DNA of 64,000 bases from Mycolicibacterium poriferae (GTDB taxonomy: Bacteria; Actinomycetota; Actinomycetes; Mycobacteriales; Mycobacteriaceae). The position numbers and the translations under genes were made by a program. The notes under the pieces were generated by a model. It was not told where the DNA came from. It searched no databases and worked only from the letters and a program-made list of their open reading frames with translations. Within the stretch, counting starts at the first letter, position 1, and each line of letters starts with the position of its first letter. The DNA lies in the NCBI RefSeq assembly GCF_010728325.1, contig NZ_AP022570.1, positions 1,426,001 to 1,490,000 of the forward strand. Reading direction: 5' to 3'. This document shows positions 41,854-50,688 of this stretch, one piece after another.

Positions 41854-44385
41854 TCATCGACCCGGCTGCGCCAGCCCCAACGCGGCGCGCAGCCGCTCAG
41901 CGTCCATCCCGACGGCGCCCTCCAGAACCGGGAAGGTGTCGAGCAGGGCGATCAGGTCGCCGCGCCGGGTCGGGTCGTCAGCCGCCTGCCGCGGGGTGTA
42001 GCCGTCCAGCGCCGGTATGGGCTCGTCGAGCCACGCCGCCTCGTACCGGCGGATGGCCTCGTCCATTGCCGCGACGACGGCCGGATCGTCACGATCGACC
42101 CCGGACGGCGCCGAGCCGGGCATGGTGCTCGCCAGTTCGGCGACGTCCGCGGTGTCGCGCAGCGGCCGGCGGACATCGTCGAGCACGGTCATCGACGGGT
42201 CGAGATCTGCGATCGCCGCGAGCACGCGGTCCATCCGCCGCTCGCTGTTGGTCTGCACGGCAAGCCTGTCCCCATCGAGGGTCAGCGTGGCGCTGATGTG
42301 GCTGTTCCCGTGGGTCATGACGTGGTCAAGCCACGCCGGGGTGTCCTCCTCGGCCCGGTCGTACGCGTTGTCGAGCAGGGGTTCGATATCGGCGTTGACA
42401 CGGACGGTCGCTTCGCAGAGCGTCAGCAGATCACCCTCGGTGTTGACCATCGTCGGCGGGGCGAAGCGACGGCTCAAGAATTCAACCAGGTCCACCGGGT
42501 CGGGGTCGGAGTCGAGCACGTTGATCAGCTGGTCGCGCTCGTGAAGCGCGACAGGCTCTATCCCGCCGAAGAATTCATAGGTTTCTGGTGCCGGTGCCAC
42601 CCGGGTGCAGATCAGCTGCCCGGGCCGCAGCTCTCGGCTGGCGGTCCGCTCGTGGACGTCGTACACATCGCCGGTGCGGACGTCGCGCACCTGGACCCGA
42701 CGCCCGGACTCCACCTCCTGCACCTCGAACAACGAGCGTGGTGACAACTGCCATTGCTCGGCGAGTAGCCGCTCGTCGTCGGGCAGCAGCACACCGCGGG
42801 TGGCCAGGAAGTCCGCGAACGCGCCGCCTTCGAACAGGACCGCGTCGACGAAGAGTGGATCCTCCGGAAGTTCGTCGTCCTCGCCCAAGTAGGCGTCCCG
42901 CGCGTCGGCGACGTCGACGAACAGCTCACGCCACGGCGTCACGAAAACATATTGGCACGCTTTGAAATACAGCCAACCCACGCGATCGGCCAGCGGGAGC
43001 TGTTCGCGGCCCAGGTGGCATTTCTTGTACTTTCGTCCCGAACCGCACCAGCAGGTGTCGTTGCGTCCGAGGTCATCTCGCGGGGTGGGGCGGTGTTGTT
43101 CGAGCAGCTGTGTCAAGGGATGGTCCGGCTCGGTGCCAGCCCGGCGCAACAGAGCCAACGCCCGCTCGGCGTCACCGCGGTCCGAGGCGAACCGGGCCAG
43201 ATCGAACAACGTCAGCGGCCATTCGGTGTCCATCGACTCGGCGGCCAGGTACTCCCGCTCGGCTTCCTCGATCTGGCCGGTGAGCTCCAGCGCGACGGCG
43301 CGCAACCAGCGCAACGCCACCCGTGCGCTGCGCGGCACCTGCGGTTCGAGTGTCTCGGCGAACAACCCCAGTGCGGCGGGGGACCCGCCCTTGCCCACCG
43401 TCTCGTTGCGGAACAGCTCGGCGAGCAGCGGCTCGGCCAGTGCTGCACCGAACTCGGCCATCAAGTCGCCGTGACCGCCGTCATCAGCGATGGGCGCGTC
43501 GTCCTCGACAGGTTCGTCGGGAACGTCGACGAGCCGGGTCAGCATGCCCGACATCTGGTCGTAGATCGTCATTAGGGTCCGCAGCGCCAGTGCATCGTCG
43601 GGCTCGATGTCATGGCGCAGGGCCAGCCGGTCGCAGTCGCGCTCGAAGCGCCATTGATCGAAATCGAAGTCGGGCCGCGCCACCATGCCGTAACGGCGCA
43701 CCAGGCCTTGGCTCTCCACGATCTCGGTCAGCGGGGGCATCGGCTCGGTGAACAGCAACGGGTCCGCGACACAGAGTTCCAAGACCGTGGAGTCCAGGAA
43801 CGAGGGCTCGTCGGCAGGCAGGGACGCCGCCAGCGTCGCGCCCACGTCCGCCGCAGGCAGCGTCGTCTCGACGCGTTCCAGCGACAGGCCAGCAGCGGAC
43901 AGCCGCACGCCGACCAGATCCCCGTCGGCGATTTTCAGCGCACGCAGAGTCCCCGGCTCCAAGAGCAGCACGCCCGACTCGTCGACGGACTCGGGGGATA
44001 CACCCCGCTGGAGCAGGAGATCGTCGTCCCAGCCGGGCATCGCCAGGCTCACGGCCGAACCGTCGACGAGGCGCTGGTAACGGCCGTGAAGGCACAACCC
44101 TGTGATGGGATCCAGGTCTGGATCGACGACGAGTGCGTCGGCGGTGACCTCGTCGGCGTCCACGCGGTGGGTGAGTATCCGGCCGAGGACCACGTATGGC
44201 TGCCACACCCAGCGCCCGTCGTTCAAATCCACTACCGGGTGGTCCGTTTCGGCGAGCCCCGCGGTCGCGACCTTCACGGCGTCTGGAACGCCCTCGGCCT
44301 GCAGTCGCGCGACGATGTCGTCTGTGCTCAGCGGGCCGTGCTCGATGAGGATTCGCGCCACCTCGGTGAGGTCGTCATCTGCCAC
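41854..44385 (-). CDS. SEC-C zinc-motif protein, large
   Basis: The 843-residue protein starts at GTG 44385 (VADDDLTEVARILIEHGPLS), because the longer frame upstream is Arg/Pro-rich. A helical N-terminus of winged-helix type (STDDIVARLQAEGVPDAVKV) is followed by a long acidic middle. A TPR-like helical repeat region (about 350-440) follows, then the SEC-C zinc motif GRNDTCWCGSGRKYKKCH near residue 450. SEC-C motifs bind zinc and mediate protein contacts, as in SecA. The C-terminal ~370 residues are unrecognised. It is a conserved actinobacterial protein of unknown role, divergent from the NERD helicase. Confidence 0.8.
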   Translation of the reverse strand: MADDDLTEVARILIEHGPLSTDDIVARLQAEGVPDAVKVATAGLAETDHPVVDLNDGRWVWQPYVVLGRILTHRVDADEVTADALVVDPDLDPITGLCLHGRYQRLVDGSAVSLAMPGWDDDLLLQRGVSPESVDESGVLLLEPGTLRALKIADGDLVGVRLSAAGLSLERVETTLPAADVGATLAASLPADEPSFLDSTVLELCVADPLLFTEPMPPLTEIVESQGLVRRYGMVARPDFDFDQWRFERDCDRLALRHDIEPDDALALRTLMTIYDQMSGMLTRLVDVPDEPVEDDAPIADDGGHGDLMAEFGAALAEPLLAELFRNETVGKGGSPAALGLFAETLEPQVPRSARVALRWLRAVALELTGQIEEAEREYLAAESMDTEWPLTLFDLARFASDRGDAERALALLRRAGTEPDHPLTQLLEQHRPTPRDDLGRNDTCWCGSGRKYKKCHLGREQLPLADRVGWLYFKACQYVFVTPWRELFVDVADARDAYLGEDDELPEDPLFVDAVLFEGGAFADFLATRGVLLPDDERLLAEQWQLSPRSLFEVQEVESGRRVQVRDVRTGDVYDVHERTASRELRPGQLICTRVAPAPETYEFFGGIEPVALHERDQLINVLDSDPDPVDLVEFLSRRFAPPTMVNTEGDLLTLCEATVRVNADIEPLLDNAYDRAEEDTPAWLDHVMTHGNSHISATLTLDGDRLAVQTNSERRMDRVLAAIADLDPSMTVLDDVRRPLRDTADVAELASTMPGSAPSGVDRDDPAVVAAMDEAIRRYEAAWLDEPIPALDGYTPRQAADDPTRRGDLIALLDTFPVLEGAVGMDAERLRAALGLAQPGR

Positions 44386-44526
44386 GGTTGGCACCCTACG
44401 CGCGTCGGTTCCGGCGTTCAGGCTGCGCTGGCGGCGGGATTTCCGGCGATTCTGCCGCCGTAACTGCAGTGTCCGGGATGTCCATGCTTGCCGATACCAT
44501 CCCAGGGACGGAGGGGAGGACGTCGG

Positions 44527-46182
44527 ATGACCATCACCGTCGCCGAGACACCGCGGCTGGCCAACGGCGCCGAGCGCAAGGTGTGGCAGGCGCTGATCGA
44601 CCAGCTCGAACCCGGTGACCTCGTCATCCCCGGCAAGCGCGTCACCGACCACCTCAAGGACCACGAGGTCGACTTCTTCGTCGCCATCGAGGGCGCGGGC
44701 ATCGTCTGCGTGGAGGTCAAGGGCGGCGAGGTGTGGCACGACGGCGAGACGTGGTGGATCAAGCGCCGCGGCCACGAGCACAAGATGGACCCGGTCCGCC
44801 AAGCCCGCGAAGCCTGCTACGCGCTGCGCGACTTCGTCGAGAAGGACCCGCGCTGGAGCCAGGGCCGACTGCGCTGGGACCACGTCGTCGTGCTGCCCAA
44901 CACCGACCTCGCCGACGACTTCGCGCTACCGGACTGCCCGCGCTGGAAGGTGATCGACCGCGCCGAACTGCCCGACATCGTCGCCAAGCTGCGCCAGGTC
45001 TTGCTCGCCCAGGAACTCGACCGGCCCCTGCTGACACGCGACGGCATCGAGCAGCTGGCTGACGCGCTGAGCGGTCGCGGCCTGCCGCAGCGCAGCGTCG
45101 TCGCCCGAGCCCTCGAAAACGATGACGCCGCAGACATTCTCACCGAGCACCAGTCGGTCATCCTCGATGCGATCAAGCTACTGAACCGTGTCGAAATCCG
45201 TGGCGGCGCCGGCAGCGGCAAGACCTTCCTCGCGATGGAGCAGGCCCGCCGGCTCACCCGCGACGGCAAGCGGGTGGCGCTGGTCTGCTACTCGCACGGC
45301 CTGGCGTCCTACCTCGAACGCATCACCGCAACCTGGAACCGCCGTCAGCAACCCGCCTACGTCGGGGAGTTCCACGACCTCGGCAAGAAATGGGGTGCAC
45401 CCGAAGGTCCCGACGAGTCGCTGCGCACCGACGCGACGGTGCAGTTCTGGGAGCACGACCTGCCCGCCCGGATGGCCGATCTGGCAGCGGGATTGGAGCC
45501 GGGACATCGCTTCGACGCGATCGTCGTCGACGAAGCGCAGGACTTCGCCGACGCGTGGTGGGATCCGCTGCTGGCTGCGCTGGCCGACGAGGAGACCGGC
45601 GCGATCTACGTGTTCACCGACGAGGGGCAGCGGGTGTTCAACCGGTACGGCTCGCCGCCGGTGCCCCTGGTGCCGCTGATCCTCGACCACAACCTGCGCA
45701 ACACCCGCCAGATCGCCAACGCGTTCCAGCCTTTGGTCGATCATCCGATGCGCTTCCTCGGCGGGGAGGGACCCGCGGTGCGGTACGTCGCCTGCTCACG
45801 CGAGGACGCGATGAACGTCGGCGACGACGAAGTCGAGCGCCTCCTCGACGATGGGTGGCGCCCGGAGGACGTCGCGCTGCTGACCACCGGCAGCCGCCAC
45901 CCCGAACAGCGCGAACGCCAGGCCGGTGGCAGTGCGGCCTACTGGGACAGCTTCTGGGATGCCGAGCAAGTGTTCTACGGCCACGTCCTCGGGTTCAAGG
46001 GTCTGGAGCGGCGCGCGGTCGTGCTCGTCGTCAACGAGGAGACGGCGTTCGACCGATCGCGGGAGCGGCTCTACGTCGGGCTGTCGCGAGCCCGCGACCA
46101 ACTCGTCGTCTGTGGTGATCCGGAGTTCATCCGGGAGGTCGGGGGACCGGATCTGGCTCGGCGGCTGAATATTCCGGAATAG
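44527..46182 (+). CDS. NERD-domain UvrD-like helicase
   Basis: The 551-residue protein starts at ATG 44527 after a purine-rich GGAGGGGAGGA region. Residues about 10-130 are a NERD (nuclease-related) domain: HEVDFFVAIEGAGIVCVEVK, with the D...E-x-K core. A compact superfamily 1 helicase follows: Walker A GGAGSGKT near 231, Walker B VVDEAQDFADAWWD, and LGFKGLERRAVVLVV with YVGLSRARDQLVV near the end. This nuclease-helicase fusion is often found among DNA repair and defence genes. It may process invading or damaged DNA. Confidence 0.9.
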   Translation: MTITVAETPRLANGAERKVWQALIDQLEPGDLVIPGKRVTDHLKDHEVDFFVAIEGAGIVCVEVKGGEVWHDGETWWIKRRGHEHKMDPVRQAREACYALRDFVEKDPRWSQGRLRWDHVVVLPNTDLADDFALPDCPRWKVIDRAELPDIVAKLRQVLLAQELDRPLLTRDGIEQLADALSGRGLPQRSVVARALENDDAADILTEHQSVILDAIKLLNRVEIRGGAGSGKTFLAMEQARRLTRDGKRVALVCYSHGLASYLERITATWNRRQQPAYVGEFHDLGKKWGAPEGPDESLRTDATVQFWEHDLPARMADLAAGLEPGHRFDAIVVDEAQDFADAWWDPLLAALADEETGAIYVFTDEGQRVFNRYGSPPVPLVPLILDHNLRNTRQIANAFQPLVDHPMRFLGGEGPAVRYVACSREDAMNVGDDEVERLLDDGWRPEDVALLTTGSRHPEQRERQAGGSAAYWDSFWDAEQVFYGHVLGFKGLERRAVVLVVNEETAFDRSRERLYVGLSRARDQLVVCGDPEFIREVGGPDLARRLNIPE

Positions 46183-46237
46183 TCGCCGCTGGCTTATTCG
46201 GGGATGAAGTCTTCTCGTTAGAGGCGTTAAAGGTTTA

Positions 46238-46252
46238 TGCCCCTTGGGGGCA
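46238..46252. terminator. Hairpin between convergent genes
   Basis: TGCCCC-TTG-GGGGCA forms a 6-bp GC stem 56 nt after the NERD helicase stop, in the gap before the convergent DUF6188 gene. No U-tract is present. It is a likely mycobacterial-style terminator that could serve both sides. Confidence 0.35.
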
Positions 46253-46369
46253 ACGCGGATGTGCCCTCGGCCACCCAGCTCAGCTGCCATCGAATTGACC
46301 TAGTAAGGGGGCTATGGCGGCAATCGGTCGGCTAGCAGTTGTGCGCCACGCCTCGGGTCTCGGTACACA

Positions 46370-46768
46370 CTACGAGTCCGCACCTCTCGATGCGCCCCAC
46401 CGCGCCAGGTCTCCGCCGGGTAGACACACAATCAAGCGGCCATCCGGCCGCGACACGGTCCACGCTTCGTAAGCGTCGTCGGCATCGACACAGAGCTGGG
46501 ACCCGTCGGTAAAGCCGATTCGGAGGCCGCCGGCGTGGTCGGCGGTCGCTGCCTCGATGGTTCTGCTGACCAGGAGTTGTATCGGTTGGAGAGCTGTATC
46601 GGAGTCTGAATCCGGCGTGAAGTGCGCACTGCCGGAACGATTCTGGATCGTGAGTTGCGATTCGACGACGATGACCGAATGGTCCGACAGCTGGATCCTG
46701 ACCGAGTATTCGATCAGCACATCGTCGACAGTCGTGCCACTGAGGCCGAGATCCAACATCTCGTTCAT
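46370..46768 (-). CDS. DUF6188-like small protein
   Basis: The 132-residue protein starts at ATG 46768, supported by GGGAAGG about 10 nt upstream; the longer frame has no site. The start MNEMLDLGLSGTTVDDVLIE and the strand-rich body (IQLSDHSVIVVESQLTIQ, then GLRIGFTDGSQLCVDADDAY) fit the DUF6188 family. Members are small, strand-rich proteins often found near polymorphic-toxin or immunity genes. It is last of four minus-strand small genes. It probably neutralises a toxin, but no toxin gene is visible nearby. Confidence 0.7.
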   Translation of the reverse strand: MNEMLDLGLSGTTVDDVLIEYSVRIQLSDHSVIVVESQLTIQNRSGSAHFTPDSDSDTALQPIQLLVSRTIEAATADHAGGLRIGFTDGSQLCVDADDAYEAWTVSRPDGRLIVCLPGGDLARWGASRGADS

Positions 46769-46802
46769 GTTCCGAAACCTTCCCGTTCGGGGCCAGCTGG
46801 AA

Positions 46803-47063
46803 TCAGGGCCATTCGGCAATGCGGTGTGCATTGACATGGGCAAGAATCTCGCTGCCCAAGCGCCCGTGTTCGGTCAGTTCCCAGTGGTCGTCGAGGTGTG
46901 CGGTCAGTTCGTCGCCTAGCGCATTCACAATCTGCTCGGCGTCCGATCGCGAGACGGTATGGAGCTGGAGTCGCGCCCGGAGCTCACCGTTGCGCCGAGC
47001 CAGCACATCATCGATGAGGTCGAGCTGCGCGGTGCTGAGACGGCTTCCGAGATCGAGTGCCAA
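46803..47063 (-). CDS. Unrecognised 86-residue helical protein
   Basis: The frame begins at ATG 47063, 14 nt after the preceding gene, and encodes a mostly helical protein (STAQLDLIDDVLARRNGELR, then DAEQIVNALGDELTAHLDDH). No motif or signal is visible. It lies between two putative immunity-type genes and is probably co-transcribed with them. Confidence 0.65.
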   Translation of the reverse strand: MALDLGSRLSTAQLDLIDDVLARRNGELRARLQLHTVSRSDAEQIVNALGDELTAHLDDHWELTEHGRLGSEILAHVNAHRIAEWP

Positions 47064-47077
47064 GACAGTTCACCCTG

Positions 47078-47440
47078 TCAGCTCGACGTAGGGCTGGGGA
47101 GCCCGGATGCGGTTACGGCCCCAGTCTCCTCCACCGCATACAGATCGTCCTGCACCGCGAGCACGTCGATGTTTCCGAGGTCACTCTCGCCCGTCGCGTC
47201 GCGATACTGTCGGTCGTCCCTGCTGATCCACTCGACCTGAGTGACATCAGGGAATATGAGGCTTGCCAACGCAAAGCAGTAGTGCTCGCCCTGCAGCGGG
47301 GGACGATACGCCGGGTGCTCCGGAGTGAGGACGGCGTCGATCCTGAACGCGACCGTCGAGGGGCTCTCGGTGATCTCGAGTGCATAGCTGTCCTCGAGGT
47401 AGATGCCTTTGAGGCCGGGTAACCGGTTGTAGTCGATCAC
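47078..47440 (-). CDS. Putative immunity-type protein
   Basis: The 120-residue protein starts at GTG 47440, chosen because GGAGGAG lies 7-8 nt upstream while the longer frame does not look coding. It begins MIDYNRLPGLKGIYLEDSYA and is strand-rich (LEITESPSTVAFRIDAVLTP), ending in a poorly ordered tail. It resembles the small acidic proteins that accompany DUF6188 in actinobacteria, but I cannot name the family. It has the same direction and tight spacing as its neighbours. Confidence 0.65.
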   Translation of the reverse strand: MIDYNRLPGLKGIYLEDSYALEITESPSTVAFRIDAVLTPEHPAYRPPLQGEHYCFALASLIFPDVTQVEWISRDDRQYRDATGESDLGNIDVLAVQDDLYAVEETGAVTASGLPSPTSS

Positions 47441-47499
47441 TGCGTTGACTCCTCCAAGCCACGGGGATGTATGCACCCGTTGCGGTTGAGCGGGTGGGA

Positions 47500-47862
47500 T
47501 CAGGCTGGCACGATCTCCAATTCTTCGGGCCGCGGCCACCTAGCAGGCGGCCGATCGCTGGTCCATGCGTATTCGAGTCCCGACACGTGGCCGGCCGTGA
47601 CCCACACGATCAGTTCACCCCGAACAACGTCGTTGCCCGATACGAATGCACGAGCCGGGAAAGGTCCGTCGGGAAGATTGGCAGCACAGACACTTTCAGA
47701 GTCATGCCGCACGTCGAGTATCCATTCTGTCGTGTTGCGCACAAATGCCTCGACCAGATCTCGGGCAAGAAGAAGGCCGTCTCTTCTTCCTGATCCCGAG
47801 AGAACGGCTTCTGCAGCGTCGGCTTCCTCAGGAGAGATAGGCCGCCAGGGTGACGCTGTCAT
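47500..47862 (-). CDS. Unrecognised 120-residue acidic protein
   Basis: The frame starts at ATG 47862, inside the stop of the upstream 124-residue gene (4-nt overlap). Features: RPISPEEADAAEAVLSGSGR, a long helix (LLLARDLVEAFVRNTTEWIL) and a strand-rich C-terminus (ARAFVSGNDVVRGELIVWVT). No known motif. Its coupling to the next gene suggests the two act together, perhaps as immunity proteins. Confidence 0.65.
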   Translation of the reverse strand: MTASPWRPISPEEADAAEAVLSGSGRRDGLLLARDLVEAFVRNTTEWILDVRHDSESVCAANLPDGPFPARAFVSGNDVVRGELIVWVTAGHVSGLEYAWTSDRPPARWPRPEELEIVPA

Positions 47863-48233
47863 TGGTCTTGTTGAGTGCTTTGGGCTCTTCGCTCACCTTC
47901 GGGCGTGAGATTCAGCCGACAGCACCACGGCCATACTTCCTCGGCGGCGAAGTTCTCTACGTACGTATGCCGCAGTTTCTCCATCGCCTGGTCGAGTGAC
48001 TCCGTCCACGGGGAGAAGACCTCGGTATCGGTTACCTCACCGAGTTCGAACAGCCTTGGCTCGACGAGGCTACGGACAAGGTCGAGGGTGTCTTCCCGTA
48101 TCTGAGGGAGAGTGGCCCTCGGGTTGGATTGACCTACGTCCGAGTGAATTCGATCAAGTGACACCCAGTCGACAAGGCCGTGCATCAGCGTGCTCTCCCG
48201 TGGGGTCACCTGCTTCTCCGATCGACTCGACAC
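47859..48233 (-). CDS. Unrecognised 124-residue protein, first of the small-gene cluster
   Basis: The frame opens at ATG 48233; internal starts (for example ATG 48185, MHGLVDWVSLDRIHSDVG) are possible. It is acidic and helical (REDTLDLVRSLVEPRLFELG), with a CC pair in VWPWCCRLNLTPEG. It overlaps the next gene by 4 nt. No family recognised. As the upstream gene of the cluster it probably carries the promoter. Confidence 0.6.
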   Translation of the reverse strand: MSSRSEKQVTPRESTLMHGLVDWVSLDRIHSDVGQSNPRATLPQIREDTLDLVRSLVEPRLFELGEVTDTEVFSPWTESLDQAMEKLRHTYVENFAAEEVWPWCCRLNLTPEGERRAQSTQQDQ

Positions 48234-48396
48234 CCAAGTCTATCGGCCTGATGAAGGGGGAAGGAACGCTATCTTGGGTGTGCTGGCGCATCCGTGTCAG
48301 CACCACACGATCAATGCTTCAATGCCGGTATCCGCGCATCGCAGCCTGTGTCGCATACCCGGCGCGTTCGAGCAGGACGGGGCTTCCAGAGATCTG

Positions 48397-48717
48397 ATGA
48401 CTACACCGACATACCTCGACGGCCTGGACTCGCGTGCCTGGGCAACGGCGACATTGTCGGCGCCCCTGGTAACCCAGCTCGTCCTCGTGCTCCTGATCGC
48501 GTCAGCGTGGCTGCTCGGGAAATGGTTTCCTGGACCCGCTCTGCCACTTTTCGCAGCCAGTGCCGCCGGTGTCTTCGTGCTCTGCGCCGTCGCGACGTTC
48601 GTCTTGATCAGATCGACGTCGTCGCGGGCGCGCGGGATGGCGCTGAGCGTGGCCGGGTCCTATGTCGCCGTGCTCGTCGGCGCGACGCTCTACGGAATCT
48701 GGATGCTCCAATGGTGA
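48397..48717 (+). CDS. Small membrane protein, three TM helices
   Basis: The 106-residue protein starts at ATG 48397; the longer frame upstream is not protein-like. After a short N-terminus it has three hydrophobic helices (TQLVLVLLIASAWLLGKWF, LPLFAASAAGVFVLCAVATF, and SYVAVLVGATLYGIWMLQW at the C-terminus). No catalytic motif. Its stop overlaps the next start by 7 nt, so the two small membrane proteins are a unit. Confidence 0.75.
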   Translation: MTTPTYLDGLDSRAWATATLSAPLVTQLVLVLLIASAWLLGKWFPGPALPLFAASAAGVFVLCAVATFVLIRSTSSRARGMALSVAGSYVAVLVGATLYGIWMLQW

Positions 48718-49010
48718 ACGACGCGCGGCCCCAACGGGTCAGCTACGGACCAGCCACCTTCGTGGCTGCGCTGGTCAACATCCTGATCGTCGAAGTCGCC
48801 CTGTGGCTGACCGTGCCGTGGATCGCGCTGGCGGTCTTCGTGGTGCCTCTGCTCGTCGTCGACGTCGTGGTGGCCGCGATCCTGACGTCGCGTAGCGGAA
48901 CGCTGGCGCAGGTCGGCCGGGGGATGCTGATCGGATTGATTGCGGCGCCAGCCACATTGGTCGTGTTCCTGCCGGGCTTCTTCCTCGCGCAAGCGCTCGG
49001 CCTGGTCTGA
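48711..49010 (+). CDS. Small membrane protein, partner of the preceding gene
   Basis: The 99-residue protein starts at ATG 48711, overlapping the previous stop (ATGGTGA). It has three or four helices (FVAALVNILIVEVALWLTVP, LAVFVVPLLVVDVVVAAIL, and a C-terminal LIAAPATLVVFLPGFFLAQA). Composition and coupling suggest a two-component small membrane complex. Function unknown. It converges on another membrane-protein gene 2 nt away. Confidence 0.75.
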   Translation: MVNDARPQRVSYGPATFVAALVNILIVEVALWLTVPWIALAVFVVPLLVVDVVVAAILTSRSGTLAQVGRGMLIGLIAAPATLVVFLPGFFLAQALGLV

Positions 49011-49011
49011 C

Positions 49012-49272
49012 TCAGCGCAGCGCAGCCCCCACGAACATCACGACGACGAACACGAACTCGAAGACCACGACGCCCATCGCCGCGATGAGCGCACCCTTCG
49101 CGAACTCGAGATGTCGCTTGACCGGGACGATCGCGGCCACACCGGCGACGAGTGCGGGAAAGAGGGCAGCGAACGGCCAGTACACGCCGAACGTCAATGA
49201 GACCGAGGCGAAGCCGACGAAGAACCCCGCCAACAACACCCCAGGACGCACCACGGTTCCCTGACTCGTCAT
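49012..49272 (-). CDS. Small membrane protein
   Basis: The 86-residue protein starts at ATG 49272, within the stop of the upstream gene (4-nt overlap). It has three hydrophobic segments (VLLAGFFVGFASVSLTFGVY, LFPALVAGVAAIVPV, AAMGVVVFEFVFVVVMFVG). No motif. With its coupled neighbour it mirrors the pair on the opposite strand. Confidence 0.75.
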   Translation of the reverse strand: MTSQGTVVRPGVLLAGFFVGFASVSLTFGVYWPFAALFPALVAGVAAIVPVKRHLEFAKGALIAAMGVVVFEFVFVVVMFVGAALR

Positions 49273-49547
49273 AGCGACGTCCCCACGTCTGCCGCCACCC
49301 CGACCGCGACGAACACCGCCACCGGCACCACCCCGGTCAGCGGAGCCAAGATCAACCCGACTCCCCAGCTGCTGCCCGACGTGGTTCTCGAGAGGAGCGC
49401 ACCGGCCACCAGGAGCGCCACCGCCGCGAGGCCGACGGCCGTCCACGCCGCAGTGACGCCGTCGGACGCGAGCAGGGTGTAGAGGGCAACCGCCCAGAAC
49501 GTCCCACCCGCAAACGCCCCGATGACGGTGGCCCGGGTCCAGTTCAT
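49269..49547 (-). CDS. Small membrane protein
   Basis: The 92-residue protein starts at ATG 49547 (MNWTRATVIGAFAGGTFWAV); ATG 49586 would add 13 residues. Three helices are evident (IGAFAGGTFWAVALYTLLA, WTAVGLAAVALLVAGALL, GLILAPLTGVVPVAVFVAVG). It overlaps the next gene by 4 nt. Function unknown. Confidence 0.7.
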   Translation of the reverse strand: MNWTRATVIGAFAGGTFWAVALYTLLASDGVTAAWTAVGLAAVALLVAGALLSRTTSGSSWGVGLILAPLTGVVPVAVFVAVGVAADVGTSL

Positions 49548-49645
49548 CGTCGGGACGCCCCCATCGCTCGCTGCCACGTCTCTCATTGTGGGCCCTGCCC
49601 GTGGCCCCCGAGCGCAGCAATCGCGCGCGAGCACCTCGGCCCCCC

Positions 49646-49684
49646 TGGCGCAAACTGCGAGCCGGATGGCGCGAATTGCGAGCC
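49646..49684. promoter_or_regulatory. Direct repeat with 21-bp period upstream of SDR-AraC operon
   Basis: TGGCGCAAACTGCGAGCC (49646-49663) and TGGCGCGAATTGCGAGCC (49667-49684) are 16/18 identical and lie exactly 21 bp apart, two helical turns. This is the spacing of half-sites bound by AraC-family regulators. They sit 66 nt before the SDR gene, whose operon encodes an AraC-type regulator. Confidence 0.55.
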
Positions 49685-49749
49685 CAGCAGCGCGGCCGCC
49701 GACGTATGGTCGAGTCGACAAACCCGTCGGCCCGACACAGAGGAACACC

Positions 49750-50688
49750 ATGAGCTGGTCCACCAACGACATCCCTGACCTGCGCGGCAAGACCGCCGTC
49801 GTCACCGGCGCCAACGGCGGGCTGGGCCTGGCCTCGGCTAAGGCGCTCGCCGGTCACGGCGCCCACGTCGTCATGGCGGCCCGCAACCAGACCAAGGCGG
49901 CGAGCGCCCGCGACGAGATCCTCGCCGCCCACCCGGACGCCTCCCTGGAGATCGTCGAACTCGACCTCGGCTCGCTCGCCTCGGTGAAGTCCGCCGCCGA
50001 CGCCATCGCCGCCAAGCACACGCGCATCGACATCTTGATGTGCAACGCCGGCGTGATGGCGATGCCGCAGGGCACCACCGAGGACGGCTTCGACACCCAG
50101 ATGGGCACCAATGTGCTCGGACACTGGGCGCTGCTGTCGCATCTGCTGCCCATCGTCGTCGCAACGCCGGGGGCGCGCGTCGTCACGCTGTCGAGCACCG
50201 CCCAGCACATGGGCCGGGCCATCAATCCAGACGACCCGCACCTGCGCCGCAACTTCGACGCGTGGCGCATGTACGGCAACACCAAGCTCGCGATGCGTCA
50301 CCTCGCCGTCGGGCTGCAGGAACAGTTCGAGCGGGCCGGGGTCGACGCGAAGGCACTGTCGGCCCAACCGGGACTGACCAACTCGGACCTGCAGACGACG
50401 ACCCACGCCGAGGGCGGCGCCGGCCCGATGGGCGCCTTCTTCGAGTGGCAGACCAAGACGATGGGCATGTCGACCGAACGCGGCGCGCTGAGCCAGCTGC
50501 GCGCGGCCACCGACCCCAAGGCGCCCGGCGGCGGCTTCTACGGCCCGCTGTTCGTGACCAACGGCCCGCCGGTGCGTAAGCCGCTCGTCCGCCCCGGCAG
50601 CGACGCCGCAGTCAAGGCGCTGTGGCAGGTCGCCGAACGTGAGACCGGTTTGAAGGTCGATGTCGCTGCGGCACTTGCCACGTCGTGA
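49750..50688 (+). CDS. Short-chain dehydrogenase/reductase
   Basis: The 312-residue protein starts at ATG 49750 with AGAGGA upstream. It has the classical SDR cofactor motif TGANGGLG at about 19-26, the structural NAG (CNAGVM) near 98, and a catalytic Tyr-x-x-x-Lys (YGNTK) near 177. The arrangement matches the retinol-dehydrogenase-like SDRs common in mycobacteria, which use NADP(H) to interconvert alcohols and ketones. Substrate unknown. It overlaps the AraC regulator gene by 4 nt, so that regulator probably controls this enzyme. Confidence 0.9.
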   Translation: MSWSTNDIPDLRGKTAVVTGANGGLGLASAKALAGHGAHVVMAARNQTKAASARDEILAAHPDASLEIVELDLGSLASVKSAADAIAAKHTRIDILMCNAGVMAMPQGTTEDGFDTQMGTNVLGHWALLSHLLPIVVATPGARVVTLSSTAQHMGRAINPDDPHLRRNFDAWRMYGNTKLAMRHLAVGLQEQFERAGVDAKALSAQPGLTNSDLQTTTHAEGGAGPMGAFFEWQTKTMGMSTERGALSQLRAATDPKAPGGGFYGPLFVTNGPPVRKPLVRPGSDAAVKALWQVAERETGLKVDVAAALATS

